A DNA stretch of 64,000 nucleotides from Atlantibacter hermannii (GTDB taxonomy: Bacteria; Pseudomonadota; Gammaproteobacteria; Enterobacterales; Enterobacteriaceae), in contig NZ_JAAATR010000026.1 of assembly GCF_009907385.1 (NCBI RefSeq), forward strand, positions 88,853 to 152,852, in the 5' to 3' direction. The stretch's first letter is position 1. Every line of letters starts with the position of its first letter. This document shows positions 9,596-18,016 of this stretch, in pieces. The notes under the pieces are model-generated. The model worked only from the letters and a program-made list of their open reading frames with translations. It was not told the DNA's origin and ran no database searches. The translations under genes were made by a program, and so were the position numbers.

Positions 9596-9616
9596 TTAAT
9601 TTGCGATACGAATTAA
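9596..9616. promoter_or_regulatory. Probable NagC operator on the nagE side
   Basis: The imperfect palindrome TTAATTTGCGATACGAATTA carries the TTTGCG/CGAA core expected of a high-affinity NagC box. It sits about 120 bp upstream of the nagE start and about 95 bp from the nagB-side site. Confidence 0.6.
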
Positions 9617-9727
9617 TTTTTCACACACTTCCGGTGTGATGCGCAACGTCACCGCATTTTTCAAGGTTGGTTACACAATAAAAAAACGGCTTTGAAAGAG
9701 CCTTATCAGGTCTCATAGGGGGATAAA

Positions 9728-11764
9728 GTGAGTATTCTAGGTTATTTGCAACGAGTAGGCCGGGCGCTAATGGTGCCGGTTGCTACCCTGCCTGCAGCAG
9801 CAATTCTGATGGGGGTAGGTTACTGGATTGACCCGGTTGGCTGGGGTGGAGATAACGCGCTTGCGGCATTCTTCATTAAGTCTGGTTCTGCCATTATTGA
9901 TAACATGTCGGTTCTGTTCGCCATCGGTGTGGCGTACGGGATGTCTAAAGATAAAGACGGTGCGGCGGCGCTCACCGGGTTTGTCGGCTTTTTAGTGTTA
10001 ACGACTCTCTGCTCGCCGGCAGCGGTCTCGATGATCCAAAAAATCCCTGCCGATCAGGTCCCCGCGGCGTTTGGTAAAATCAATAACCAGTTCGTTGGTA
10101 TCCTGGTGGGTATTATCTCTGCGGAACTGTACAACCGCTTCAGCGGCGTTGAGCTGCCAAAAGCGCTGTCGTTCTTCAGCGGCCGTCGTCTGGTGCCTAT
10201 TCTTACCTCTTTCGTGATGATCGTGGTGGCGTTCATCCTGATGTACATCTGGCCAATGATCTTCGACGGCCTGGTGACCTTCGGTGAACATATCCAGAAG
10301 CTCGGCTCCGTCGGCGCGGGCGTTTACGCCTTCTTTAACCGCCTGCTGATTCCGGTCGGCCTGCACCACGCGCTGAACTCCGTGTTCTGGTTCGACGTGG
10401 CGGGCATCAACGATATTCCTAACTTCCTGGGCGGCGCGCAGTCTATCGAATCCGGTAAAGGCATTGTGGGTATCACCGGTCGTTATCAGGCGGGCTTCTT
10501 CCCAATCATGATGTTTGGTCTGCCTGGCGCGGCGCTGGCGATTTATCACTGCGCACGTCCGGAAAACAAAGCGAAAGTGCTGGGTATCATGATGGCGGGC
10601 GCGTTTGCTGCCTTCTTCACGGGTATCACCGAACCGCTGGAATTCTCCTTCATGTTCGTTGCGCCGGTGCTGTATGTGATCCACGCCGTTCTGACGGGTA
10701 TTTCGGTATTTATCGCGGCCAGCATGCACTGGATTGCCGGTTTCGGCTTCAGCGCCGGTCTGGTGGATATGGTGCTGTCGACCCGTAACCCGCTGGCGAC
10801 CCAGTGGTACATGCTGATCGTTCAGGGTCTGGTGTTCTTCGTTATCTACTACGTGGTGTTCCGTCTGGTTATCACCAAATTCAACCTGATGACTCCGGGT
10901 CGTGAACTGGCCGTTGCCGGCAGCGAAGCGGATGGTCAGGATGTGAACGTCAGCGGCACCAAAGAGCAGGATGTCACCGGTCTGGCGCGTCAGTACGTAG
11001 CGGCAGTCGGCGGTTCCGATAACCTGACCGGTATTGACGCTTGTATTACCCGTCTGCGTCTGTCCGTGAAAGACTCTTCCCGCGTTAACGAAGCCCTGGC
11101 GAAACGTCTTGGCGCTACCGGCGTTATCCGTCTCAATAAAACCGGCGTACAGATTATCGTTGGCTTTATGGCGGAAAAAATCGCCGATGCGATGAAAACC
11201 GTGGGCAACGTACCTGCCGCCGCCCCTGCCGCCGGTGAAACTGCGCCGGTTGCAGCACCGGTTCAGACGGCGAAACCGCAGGCTACGCCGAATACCACCA
11301 CCACTATCGCCACGCTGGTAGCGCCGGTGACCGGTGATGTGGTTGCGCTGGACGATGTTCCGGACGAAGCCTTCGCCAGCAAAGCAGTTGGCGACGGCGT
11401 GGCGATTAAACCGACGGCCAAAACCGTGGTTTCACCCGCCGCAGGCACCATCGTTAAGATCTTCAACACCAACCATGCGTTCTGCCTGGAAACCGAAAAC
11501 GGCGCTGAAATCGTTGTCCATATGGGTATCGATACGGTGGCGTTGAACGGTCAGGGCTTTAGCCGCCTGGTCGAAGAGGGTGCTGAAGTGACGGCGGGCC
11601 AGCCAGTTCTGGAAATGGACCTGGACTTCCTGAACGCCAATGCGCGCTCCATGATTAGCCCGGTGGTTTGCAGCAATATCGACGACTTCAGCGGCCTGGT
11701 GATTAAGGCGCAGGGTCAGGTTATTGCCGGTCAAACCCCGCTGTATGAGATTAAAGGCAAATAA
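9728..11764 (+). CDS. nagE: PTS N-acetylglucosamine transporter subunit IICBA
   Basis: Imports GlcNAc and phosphorylates it to GlcNAc-6-P. Domain order is IIC (residues about 1-385, roughly ten membrane segments, with the conserved GITEPLEF), IIB (phospho-Cys439 in DACITRLR) and IIA (His583 in NTNHAF, phospho-His598 in VVHMGID). An Ala/Pro/Thr-rich linker joins IIB to IIA. At 678 residues it is about 30 longer than E. coli NagE. IIB and IIA read very like E. coli, while IIC differs strongly from it and looks like the Klebsiella form as I remember it. It starts with GTG after GGGGGA, is divergent from nagBACD and is controlled by NagC and CRP. Confidence 0.93.
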   Translation: MSILGYLQRVGRALMVPVATLPAAAILMGVGYWIDPVGWGGDNALAAFFIKSGSAIIDNMSVLFAIGVAYGMSKDKDGAAALTGFVGFLVLTTLCSPAAVSMIQKIPADQVPAAFGKINNQFVGILVGIISAELYNRFSGVELPKALSFFSGRRLVPILTSFVMIVVAFILMYIWPMIFDGLVTFGEHIQKLGSVGAGVYAFFNRLLIPVGLHHALNSVFWFDVAGINDIPNFLGGAQSIESGKGIVGITGRYQAGFFPIMMFGLPGAALAIYHCARPENKAKVLGIMMAGAFAAFFTGITEPLEFSFMFVAPVLYVIHAVLTGISVFIAASMHWIAGFGFSAGLVDMVLSTRNPLATQWYMLIVQGLVFFVIYYVVFRLVITKFNLMTPGRELAVAGSEADGQDVNVSGTKEQDVTGLARQYVAAVGGSDNLTGIDACITRLRLSVKDSSRVNEALAKRLGATGVIRLNKTGVQIIVGFMAEKIADAMKTVGNVPAAAPAAGETAPVAAPVQTAKPQATPNTTTTIATLVAPVTGDVVALDDVPDEAFASKAVGDGVAIKPTAKTVVSPAAGTIVKIFNTNHAFCLETENGAEIVVHMGIDTVALNGQGFSRLVEEGAEVTAGQPVLEMDLDFLNANARSMISPVVCSNIDDFSGLVIKAQGQVIAGQTPLYEIKGK

Positions 11765-11789
11765 TCGCTCCTGAGTAACAGGTTGCCTT

Positions 11790-11821
11790 AAGCGGCGGAA
11801 GAGAATTCCGCCGCTTTTTTT
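11790..11821 (+). terminator. Terminator of nagE
   Basis: The stem AAGCGGCGGAA / TTCCGCCGCTT with loop GAGAA is followed by a T run, 25 bp past the nagE stop. Confidence 0.88.
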
Positions 11822-11940
11822 ATGCGAAATCGCCGCAACGCAGCGGTAATTGTGTTTTTGTGCAACTAATGGTTGTGTCCCGTCTTAGGTTATAAGATCA
11901 TTCACCGTTATCTATTTTGCGAAGCTTTGAGGAATGCGCG

Positions 11941-13608
11941 ATGAGTGAGGCTGAAGCCCGCCCGACTAACTTTATTCGCCAAATCATTGATGAAGATTTG
12001 GCCAGTGGAAAACACTCGACTGTTTACACCCGTTTCCCGCCTGAGCCGAACGGTTATTTGCATATTGGCCATGCAAAATCGATCTGCCTGAACTTTGGCA
12101 TCGCCCAGGATTATCAGGGCCAGTGCAATCTGCGTTTCGATGACACTAACCCGGTAAAAGAAGATATCGAATACGTTGATTCCATCAAGAACGACGTCCA
12201 GTGGTTAGGTTTCCAGTGGTCAGGAGACGTGCGTTATTCCTCTGACTACTTCGACGCGCTGCATCAATACGCCGTTGAGCTGATCAACAAAGGCCTGGCT
12301 TACGTTGACGAACTCTCTCCGGAGCAAATTCGCGAATATCGCGGCACCCTGACCCAGCCGGGCAAAAACAGCCCGTTCCGCGATCGCAGCGTGGAGGAAA
12401 ACCTCGCGCTGTTCGAAAAAATGCGTAGCGGCGGTTTTGAAGAAGGTAAAGCCTGCCTGCGCGCGAAAATCGATATGGCGTCGCCGTTTATCGTGATGCG
12501 CGACCCGGTGATTTACCGGATTAAGTTCGCCGATCATCACCAGACCGGCAGCAAGTGGTGCATCTACCCGATGTACGACTTTACCCACTGCATCTCCGAT
12601 GCGCTGGAAGGCATCACCCATTCGCTGTGTACCCTCGAATTCCAGGACAATCGCCGTCTGTATGACTGGGTGCTGGATAATATCACCATCCCGGTTCACC
12701 CGCGTCAGTACGAGTTCTCTCGTCTGAATCTTGAGTATGCGATTATGTCCAAGCGCAAACTCAACCTGCTGGTGACGGAAAAGATCGTCGAAGGCTGGGA
12801 TGACCCGCGCATGCCGACCATTTCTGGTCTGCGTCGTCGCGGTTATACCGCTGCCTCTATCCGCGAATTCTGCAAGCGCATCGGCGTGACCAAGCAGGAC
12901 AACACGGTAGAAATGGCTGCGCTGGAAGCCTGCATCCGCGAAGATCTCAACGAAAACGCGCCGCGCGCGATGGCGGTTATCGACCCGGTGAAACTGGTGA
13001 TTGAGAACTATCCGCAAGGCCAGAGCGAAATCGTTGCGATGCCGAACCATCCGAATAAGCCGGAAATGGGCAGCCGCGATGTGCCATTTAGCGGTGAGGT
13101 GTGGATCGACCGCGCCGATTTCCGTGAAGAAGCCAACAAGCAGTATAAGCGTCTGGTGCTGGGGAAAGAAGTTCGCCTGCGCAACGCTTACGTGATCAAG
13201 GCCGAACGCGTTGAGAAGGACGCTGAAGGTAACATCACCACTATCTTCTGTCGCTACGATGCAGAAACGCTGAGCAAAGACCCGGCTGATGGCCGTAAAG
13301 TGAAAGGTGTCATCCATTGGGTAAGCGCCAGCCATGCGCTACCGATCGAAATTCGCCTGTACGATCGTCTGTTTAGCGTGCCGAATCCTGGCGCTGCAGA
13401 AGATTTCCTGTCGACCATCAATCCGGAATCGCTGGTCATCAAACAGGGCTTTGGCGAGCCAGGCCTGCAGAACGCGGAAATGGGTAAAGCGTTGCAGTTC
13501 GAGCGCGAAGGATATTTTTGCCTCGACAGCAAATATTCCACCCCTGAGCATCTGGTGTTCAACCGTACCGTAGGGTTACGCGATACCTGGGCGAAAATCG
13601 GGGAATAA
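11941..13608 (+). CDS. glnS: Glutaminyl-tRNA synthetase
   Basis: Class I aminoacyl-tRNA synthetase charging tRNA-Gln; four of its substrates, the two Gln isoacceptor pairs, are encoded at 2.5-3.0 kb. The HIGH motif is in [10 protein letters not shown] (residues 40-44) and the KMSKS equivalent is in IMSKRKLN near residue 270. At 555 residues it is one longer than E. coli. The start at 11941 ([10 protein letters not shown]) is preceded by GAGG at 9 nt. An in-frame ATG 24 bp upstream would add residues not found in the family. Confidence 0.97.
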   Translation: MSEAEARPTNFIRQIIDEDLASGKHSTVYTRFPPEPNGYLHIGHAKSICLNFGIAQDYQGQCNLRFDDTNPVKEDIEYVDSIKNDVQWLGFQWSGDVRYSSDYFDALHQYAVELINKGLAYVDELSPEQIREYRGTLTQPGKNSPFRDRSVEENLALFEKMRSGGFEEGKACLRAKIDMASPFIVMRDPVIYRIKFADHHQTGSKWCIYPMYDFTHCISDALEGITHSLCTLEFQDNRRLYDWVLDNITIPVHPRQYEFSRLNLEYAIMSKRKLNLLVTEKIVEGWDDPRMPTISGLRRRGYTAASIREFCKRIGVTKQDNTVEMAALEACIREDLNENAPRAMAVIDPVKLVIENYPQGQSEIVAMPNHPNKPEMGSRDVPFSGEVWIDRADFREEANKQYKRLVLGKEVRLRNAYVIKAERVEKDAEGNITTIFCRYDAETLSKDPADGRKVKGVIHWVSASHALPIEIRLYDRLFSVPNPGAAEDFLSTINPESLVIKQGFGEPGLQNAEMGKALQFEREGYFCLDSKYSTPEHLVFNRTVGLRDTWAKIGE

Positions 13609-13626
13609 CCCGTACCTGTCACCGCT

Positions 13627-13655
13627 AAAACGCCGCGTCATGCGGCGTTTTTTTT
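13627..13655 (+). terminator. Terminator of glnS
   Basis: The inverted repeat AAAACGCCGC / GCGGCGTTTT with a 5-nt loop is followed by a run of T. Confidence 0.88.
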
Positions 13656-13731
13656 GGGTTGTTATCCGTTAAAGGCTTATTAAAAGTCAAACACTCAGAT
13701 TTTTAACGAGTGTGTTTGGCTATTTACGGTA

Positions 13732-14346
13732 TCAATTTAATTTTTCTGGTAGCTGATTGATAGTCAGCAACTTGCCTCTTTTAACATCAATATAATTTTT
13801 TGCCCGCAGCGCGGATAAAACCTTCATGACAATACTGCGGGATAAGTTGGTTCGTTTGACGATAAAATCCGCCACATTGATTTTTGCGCGCATGAATTCA
13901 TCTAACTGATTGAGATGAAGAATATTTCCCTTAATCATTTGATAACTGTTTCTTCCCATCATCATCTCATCACGATACAGCAAACTTTCAATATGCCAGG
14001 ATAACACGGCAGGTATCAAATGCAGCGAATGATTCTCCTCCAGGCGCTGCATAAAAGCCTCCAGAGGCACGAGTTGGAAATGGCACTGAGAATCGGCATA
14101 AATACGAAGATAGGATAACGTCTGGGGATTACCGCTTAAACCAAACAGCGCGGGCGCCGTATGCTTCTCAAATAATAGCCTGTCGCTGCTACGAATGAGG
14201 GAAAACTGGCCGCCATGAATCAGCGTAACGGTATGCGCTTTTATCGGTATTAACGTATATCTCTCAACGCGTGTGAGTTTGTTGTAATCCGTGAATAAAT
14301 CCGTTAAGCGATATAATTCAGAGAGAGGTTTTTGCGGTAATGTCAT
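13732..14346 (-). CDS. IprA/YaiV-like winged-helix transcriptional regulator
   Basis: This 204-residue protein has an N-terminal cyclic-nucleotide-binding-like beta region (residues about 15-110) without an obvious cAMP phosphate cassette. The C-terminal helix-turn-helix (about 150-200) ends GKLLTINQLPEKLN. That end aligns well, from memory, with E. coli IprA (YaiV): NSYxxI, SRSxVxxVLxALRxxNYI and GKLxxINxLP are shared. IprA negatively affects peroxide resistance in Salmonella. The target here is unknown. In E. coli the chitoporin genes chiPQ occupy this glnS-fur interval. The gene and its flanks are clearly more AT-rich than their neighbours, which suggests separate acquisition. Confidence 0.75.
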   Translation of the reverse strand: MTLPQKPLSELYRLTDLFTDYNKLTRVERYTLIPIKAHTVTLIHGGQFSLIRSSDRLLFEKHTAPALFGLSGNPQTLSYLRIYADSQCHFQLVPLEAFMQRLEENHSLHLIPAVLSWHIESLLYRDEMMMGRNSYQMIKGNILHLNQLDEFMRAKINVADFIVKRTNLSRSIVMKVLSALRAKNYIDVKRGKLLTINQLPEKLN

Positions 14347-14596
14347 TGCGATTAACCAGATTTATATTATCGAATGCGATGTTAGCTGGTATTTTAATGG
14401 ATGGTATTTTTAAACCGCAATGCAACAATCGGGCAGGCTGACTTTAATGCCACATTATATATCCTAACTTACTGAATTTTAGAATTATTGATAAATTCTT
14501 AAAGTGTAATTAACGATATTTAATTTATTACAGGATTTACTTAGATGTTCTTTTATTTATTGCTCTGGAATGCATTATTATATTGAATTATTATCC
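14347..14596. other. AT-rich intergenic region upstream of the IprA-like gene
   Basis: About 250 bp with no ORF that I can support. It must hold the promoter of the IprA-like gene on the minus strand. An inverted repeat AGAATT-N7-AATTCT at 14481-14499 could be an operator, but this is a guess. Confidence 0.4.
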
Positions 14597-14624
14597 AAAA
14601 AAAAGCCGACATTAGTCGGCTTTT
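14597..14624 (-). terminator. Terminator of fur
   Basis: The stem AAAAGCCGAC / GTCGGCTTTT has loop ATTA. On the minus strand it ends in a run of eight T. Confidence 0.88.
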
Positions 14625-14650
14625 ACTGGAATGAGTGATTCTAAAAAAAA

Positions 14651-15103
14651 TTATTTCTCTGTGATTTCATGAGCATTTTCATCTTCGCGGCAGTCGCCTT
14701 CCGCGCAATGCCCATACAGATACAGACTGTGGTTTGTTAAGCGAATACCATGGCGGGACGCAATTTCACGCTGGCGCGCTTCAATGGAGTCATCGCTAAA
14801 CTCAATCACTTTACCGCAGTCCAGGCAAATGAGGTGATCGTGATGATGCTGCTGAGTCAGTTCGAAAACCGATTTACCGCCTTCGAAATTATGACGCGTA
14901 ACAATACCAGCATCATCGAACTGATTAAGCACACGGTAAACCGTCGCTAAACCAATCTCTTCGCCCATATCAATCAGGCGTTTGTATAAATCTTCCGCAC
15001 TGACATGGTGGTTGTCCGGCCCCTGCAACACTTCGAGGATTTTTAACCTCGGAAGCGTGACTTTCAGGCCAGCCTTCTTCAATGCGGTATTGTTGTCAGT
15101 CAT
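14651..15103 (-). CDS. fur: Ferric uptake regulator Fur
   Basis: Fe2+-dependent repressor of iron acquisition. The N-terminal winged helix covers residues about 1-82 and the C-terminal dimerization and metal domain the rest. Metal ligands are visible in HHHDHLICLDCGK (Cys93/Cys96 region) and the C-terminal GHCAEGDC. At 150 residues it is two longer than E. coli, the difference lying in the acidic tail (EDENAHEITEK). The AGGA Shine-Dalgarno is 11 nt from ATG, which is far. In E. coli fur translation is coupled to the upstream ORF uof. Here that ORF carries an in-frame stop (see 15096-15179). Confidence 0.97.
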   Translation of the reverse strand: MTDNNTALKKAGLKVTLPRLKILEVLQGPDNHHVSAEDLYKRLIDMGEEIGLATVYRVLNQFDDAGIVTRHNFEGGKSVFELTQQHHHDHLICLDCGKVIEFSDDSIEARQREIASRHGIRLTNHSLYLYGHCAEGDCREDENAHEITEK

Positions 15104-15179
15104 GCGGAATTTGTCCTGTTACGTAACGATTCGCTCCTCAGGGAGCAAGAGATCGAATGCAAGGCATTATGCGTTTCAT
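15096..15179 (-). pseudogene. uof: uof-like leader ORF overlapping fur, interrupted by an in-frame TGA
   Basis: In E. coli the 28-codon uof overlaps the fur start; its translation drives fur translation and is blocked by the sRNA RyhB. Here the same frame opens with ATG at 15179 (MKRIMPCIRSLAP), meets TGA at 15138-15140, then continues without shift as GANRYVTGQIPHD to a TGA overlapping the fur start (15096-15098). The tail matches the E. coli Uof end (NRLVTGQIPHD) as I recall it. No start codon lies between the internal stop and fur. The ATG at 15179 also overlaps a TATAAT box, so transcription from that box would begin translation at the inner ATG instead. Confidence 0.5.
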
Positions 15180-15206
15180 TATAGAACTGCCATGCCTAAA
15201 TGAAAA
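15178..15206 (-). promoter_or_regulatory. Candidate sigma-70 promoter for fur
   Basis: On the minus strand, TTTTCA (15201-15206), a 17-bp spacer and a perfect TATAAT (15178-15183) lie about 75 bp upstream of the fur ATG. Confidence 0.55.
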
Positions 15207-15365
15207 CTGCAACTGCCTTGCTAAAAAATACCCAAAATCGTGGCGCTGCCTGCATTTGTTGCAAAATCACCCGATGCGTGAGGGTTGTATTGTACAGGTC
15301 TGTAGGCAAAAGTTAAAAATTTGTAGCAATTATTTTTATCGCTTTTGCCTATCAATGGCAGAATA

Positions 15366-15390
15366 AAGGCGCTAAGGGGTTTAGCGCCTT
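15366..15390 (-). terminator. Terminator between fldA and fur
   Basis: AAGGCGCTAA / TTAGCGCCTT with a 5-nt loop lies 6 bp beyond the fldA stop. The T tract is short, so some readthrough from fldA into fur, as reported in E. coli, remains possible. Confidence 0.7.
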
Positions 15391-15396
15391 GAGTCA

Positions 15397-15927
15397 TCAG
15401 GCGTTGATGATGTCTTGCAAATGCAGCTCTTCAGAAACCTGGTTCACCCATTTTTCTACGCGTTCAGCAGTGAGTTCAGGCTGGCGATCTTCATCGATAG
15501 CTAAACCCAGGAAGTGATCGTCATCTGCCAGGCCTTTAGAGGCTTCAAAGTGGTAACCTTCGGTCGGCCAGTGGCCAACGATGGTTGCGCCGCGTGGTTC
15601 GATAATGTCGCGCATAGTGCCCAGCGCATCACAGAAGTATTCAGCGTAGTCTTCCTGATCGCCGCAGCCAAACAGGGCAACCAGCTTGTTGTTAAAATCG
15701 ATTTCTTCAAGGGTAGGGAAGAAGTCATCCCAGTCGCACTGCGCTTCGCCGTAGTACCAGGTTGGAATACCCAGCAGCAGAATATCAAAACTTTCGAGGT
15801 CTTCTTTGCTGCTTTTAGCAATATCACGCACTTCAGCCACATCTTTACCAAGCTGTTTTTGAATCATTTTTGCGATATTTTCAGTATTGCCGGTATCGCT
15901 GCCGAAGAAAATGCCTACGATTGCCAT
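15397..15927 (-). CDS. fldA: Flavodoxin 1
   Basis: Small FMN electron carrier that supplies reducing power to biotin synthase, IspG/IspH, ribonucleotide reductase activation and methionine synthase. The FMN phosphate loop [11 protein letters not shown] is at residues 9-19. Flavin-flanking aromatic residues are in PTWYYGE (about 56-62) and DQEDYAEYF (about 90-98). The 176 residues match E. coli. It lies upstream of fur in the same orientation. Confidence 0.97.
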   Translation of the reverse strand: MAIVGIFFGSDTGNTENIAKMIQKQLGKDVAEVRDIAKSSKEDLESFDILLLGIPTWYYGEAQCDWDDFFPTLEEIDFNNKLVALFGCGDQEDYAEYFCDALGTMRDIIEPRGATIVGHWPTEGYHFEASKGLADDDHFLGLAIDEDRQPELTAERVEKWVNQVSEELHLQDIINA

Positions 15928-16076
15928 GAGTAAAATAACCTCTTGAAACTTAATGAGATGGTTGAGGCAAAAAGCCTACAGATAGGGCAATCATAGCAGA
16001 ACAGACAAGCTGGCGGAAATGTCTATCACGGCCATGTGCACAGTCTGCTACATTGTGCCGTGTTTTTAGATAACTC

Positions 16077-16358
16077 TCAGTCCTTCAGGGCCGCAAGTTG
16101 TGACAGCAGAATATCTTCGATTAATTCGCTGCGGCTGATATTGCGGGCTTCCGCCAGCATGTTGAGCGCCTCAACGGCTTCAGCGTTCAGTTTAAGCTCA
16201 ACGCGCTTGAGCCCACGTACTTTGTCACGCTTCAACTGGTTGCGCTTATTGATGCGCAACTGTTCATCGCGTGACAGCGGGTTAGTCTTGGGTCTGCCCG
16301 GGCGGCGTTCGTCCGAGAACAGATCTAATGTCGTACGGTCCGTTTGTTCTTTGGCCAT
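16077..16358 (-). CDS. ybfE: LexA-regulated-type small protein YbfE
   Basis: A small basic protein of 93 residues, known in E. coli as an SOS-induced gene of unknown function. The central and C-terminal part (VELKLNAEAVEALNMLAEAR, then ISRSELIEDIL) resembles a ribbon-helix-helix fold, preceded by a strongly basic stretch of Arg and Lys. The start at 16358 (MAKEQTDRTTLD) matches the family; the in-frame ATG 72 bp upstream does not. I found no convincing CTGT-N8-ACAG LexA box in the 80 bp upstream. Being a DNA-binding protein is an inference from fold and charge. Confidence 0.85.
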   Translation of the reverse strand: MAKEQTDRTTLDLFSDERRPGRPKTNPLSRDEQLRINKRNQLKRDKVRGLKRVELKLNAEAVEALNMLAEARNISRSELIEDILLSQLAALKD

Positions 16359-16500
16359 GATGCGCGTTTTGACAGGGAAAACAGGGTGCAGGAGCGGGGC
16401 TCGGATGCAGTTAAGCGCGCCATCATACATGAGGGAATCCGGAGCGCCAACGCGTTAACGGCACTCACACTTATCAGCCGCTCTATTTTTAACCAGCTTG

Positions 16501-17268
16501 TTACACATCATCAAGGTAGCGGCGGATGGCCCGCACCACGGCCTGCGGTTTTTCGGCATGAACCCAGTGACCCGCTCCAGCCACGACATGCGCGCGCGCC
16601 TGAGGAAATTGCGCCAGCAGCGCGTCGCGATGGGTTTCATCCACATACGGCGAATGGCCGCCGCGAATAAACAGCGCAGGGCGATCCCAGGCGGGCACCG
16701 TTTCCCAGCCGACAATGTGTGAATATTGATCCCAAAGGACCGGCACATTGAAGCGCCACTCGCCGGCGACGAAAGACTTCAGCAAAAACTGGATCACGCC
16801 GTCTTCCTGGATATGCTCGCGCATCAGCGCCGTCGCGTCCTGGCGCGAGGTGATGCCGGCTTCAGTGACCGCATTGATCGCAGCGAAAATCTCATCATGC
16901 CGCCGCACCTGGTAATCCACTGGCGCAATATCAATCGCCACCAGTTTATCGATGCGTTGCGGCGCGATTTTGGTCGCCGCCATCACCGCTTTGCCCCCCA
17001 TGGAGTGGCCGATAAAAGTGGCTTTGTCGATACTCAGTTCGTCAAGCGTATCAATCAGGTCCTGGGCCATGGCCGGATACGTCATGACATCGCTGCGCGG
17101 CGATAACCCGTGATTGCGCATATCCACCTGGATAACGTCGAAATCGGAAATCAGTTCGCGCGCCAGCACGCCCAGGTTATCCAGGCTGCCGAACAGCCCG
17201 TGGACCAGCACGATCGGCGAGGCGTTATGCGATTGTTGTGCAGATTGCGCTCGGGTATGTAATTTCAT
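16501..17268 (-). CDS. ybfF: Acyl-CoA esterase YbfF (alpha/beta hydrolase)
   Basis: A small esterase of the alpha/beta-hydrolase fold, active in E. coli on short and long acyl-CoA and pNP esters. The oxyanion region is VLVHGLFGS (residues 20-28), the nucleophile is Ser89 in GHSMGG, and the catalytic His is in GAGHWVHAEKP near the C-terminus. At 255 residues it is one longer than E. coli. Divergent from seqA. Confidence 0.93.
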   Translation of the reverse strand: MKLHTRAQSAQQSHNASPIVLVHGLFGSLDNLGVLARELISDFDVIQVDMRNHGLSPRSDVMTYPAMAQDLIDTLDELSIDKATFIGHSMGGKAVMAATKIAPQRIDKLVAIDIAPVDYQVRRHDEIFAAINAVTEAGITSRQDATALMREHIQEDGVIQFLLKSFVAGEWRFNVPVLWDQYSHIVGWETVPAWDRPALFIRGGHSPYVDETHRDALLAQFPQARAHVVAGAGHWVHAEKPQAVVRAIRRYLDDV

Positions 17269-17449
17269 GGCAAAGTTCTTTTTTTGCAGGTGTCAGGTTA
17301 GGGTATTATGTTGAACATTCTGCCGCCCGGTCGCAAGATCCAGTTAAATCTGACTTTTGCCGCCACCCTGGCTTGACGCTATCCGCTGTTGGGGTTTGAT
17401 CCTATACTCCCAACGATTTGTATTCAGAAAGATATCGCACTGGATTAAA

Positions 17450-17992
17450 ATGAAAACGATTGAAGTTGATGACGACCTTTATCGCTATATCGCGAGCCAC
17501 ACCCAGCACATTGGTGAAAGCGCGTCCGACATTTTGCGTCGCATGCTGAAATTCAACCCCGCGCAACCGCAGGCCGAGAAACCGGCAAAAGAGAGCAGCG
17601 CGGCCGTCGCCGTGATGGAACAGAAACCCGCCAACAACCCCAAAGATCGTGTGCGCGCCGTTCGCGAGCTGCTGCTTTCTGACGAGTACGCGGAGCAAAA
17701 ACGCGCCGTCAACCGTTTCATGCTGGTGCTGTCTACACTCTATACACTGGATCCAAAAGCGTTCGCCGATGCCACCGAGTCGCTGCATGGCCGTACCCGC
17801 GTCTATTTCGCGGGCGATCAGCAAACGCTTTTGCAGAGCGGTAATCAAACCAAACCCAAACATGTGCCAGGTACGCCATACTGGGTAATTACCAACACCA
17901 ATACCGGTCGTAAATGCAGCATGATTGAGCACATCATGCAGTCAATGCAGTTCCCGGCGGAATTGATTGAAAAGGTTTGCGGCACCATTTAA
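17450..17992 (+). CDS. seqA: Replication initiation negative regulator SeqA
   Basis: Binds hemimethylated GATC sites, sequesters oriC and the dnaA promoter, and organises newly replicated DNA. The N-terminal oligomerization helix region covers residues 1-33 (MKTIEVDDDLYRYIAS), followed by an Ala/Lys-rich linker (about 40-65). The C-terminal methyl-GATC-binding domain includes GTPYWVITNTNTGRK. The 180 residues compare with 181 in E. coli. The start at 17450 fits the family; the upstream in-frame ATG would add 31 unrelated residues. pgm follows after 24 bp. Confidence 0.96.
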   Translation: MKTIEVDDDLYRYIASHTQHIGESASDILRRMLKFNPAQPQAEKPAKESSAAVAVMEQKPANNPKDRVRAVRELLLSDEYAEQKRAVNRFMLVLSTLYTLDPKAFADATESLHGRTRVYFAGDQQTLLQSGNQTKPKHVPGTPYWVITNTNTGRKCSMIEHIMQSMQFPAELIEKVCGTI

Positions 17993-18016
17993 CTAATGCG
18001 TCAAAAGGACCAGGCC

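Noticed and set aside
9621..9639. TCACAC...GTGTGA palindrome upstream of nagE as a CRP site
   Set aside because: The half-sites are in the wrong orientation (TCACA before TGTGA). The site at 9565-9586 fits CRP properly.
12220..13335. 371-codon ORF antisense to glnS
   Set aside because: Codon-bias shadow of glnS without independent support.
16359..16440. LexA box upstream of ybfE
   Set aside because: No CTGT-N8-ACAG match could be found. The CTGTTTTCCCTGTC stretch does not have the required second half-site.
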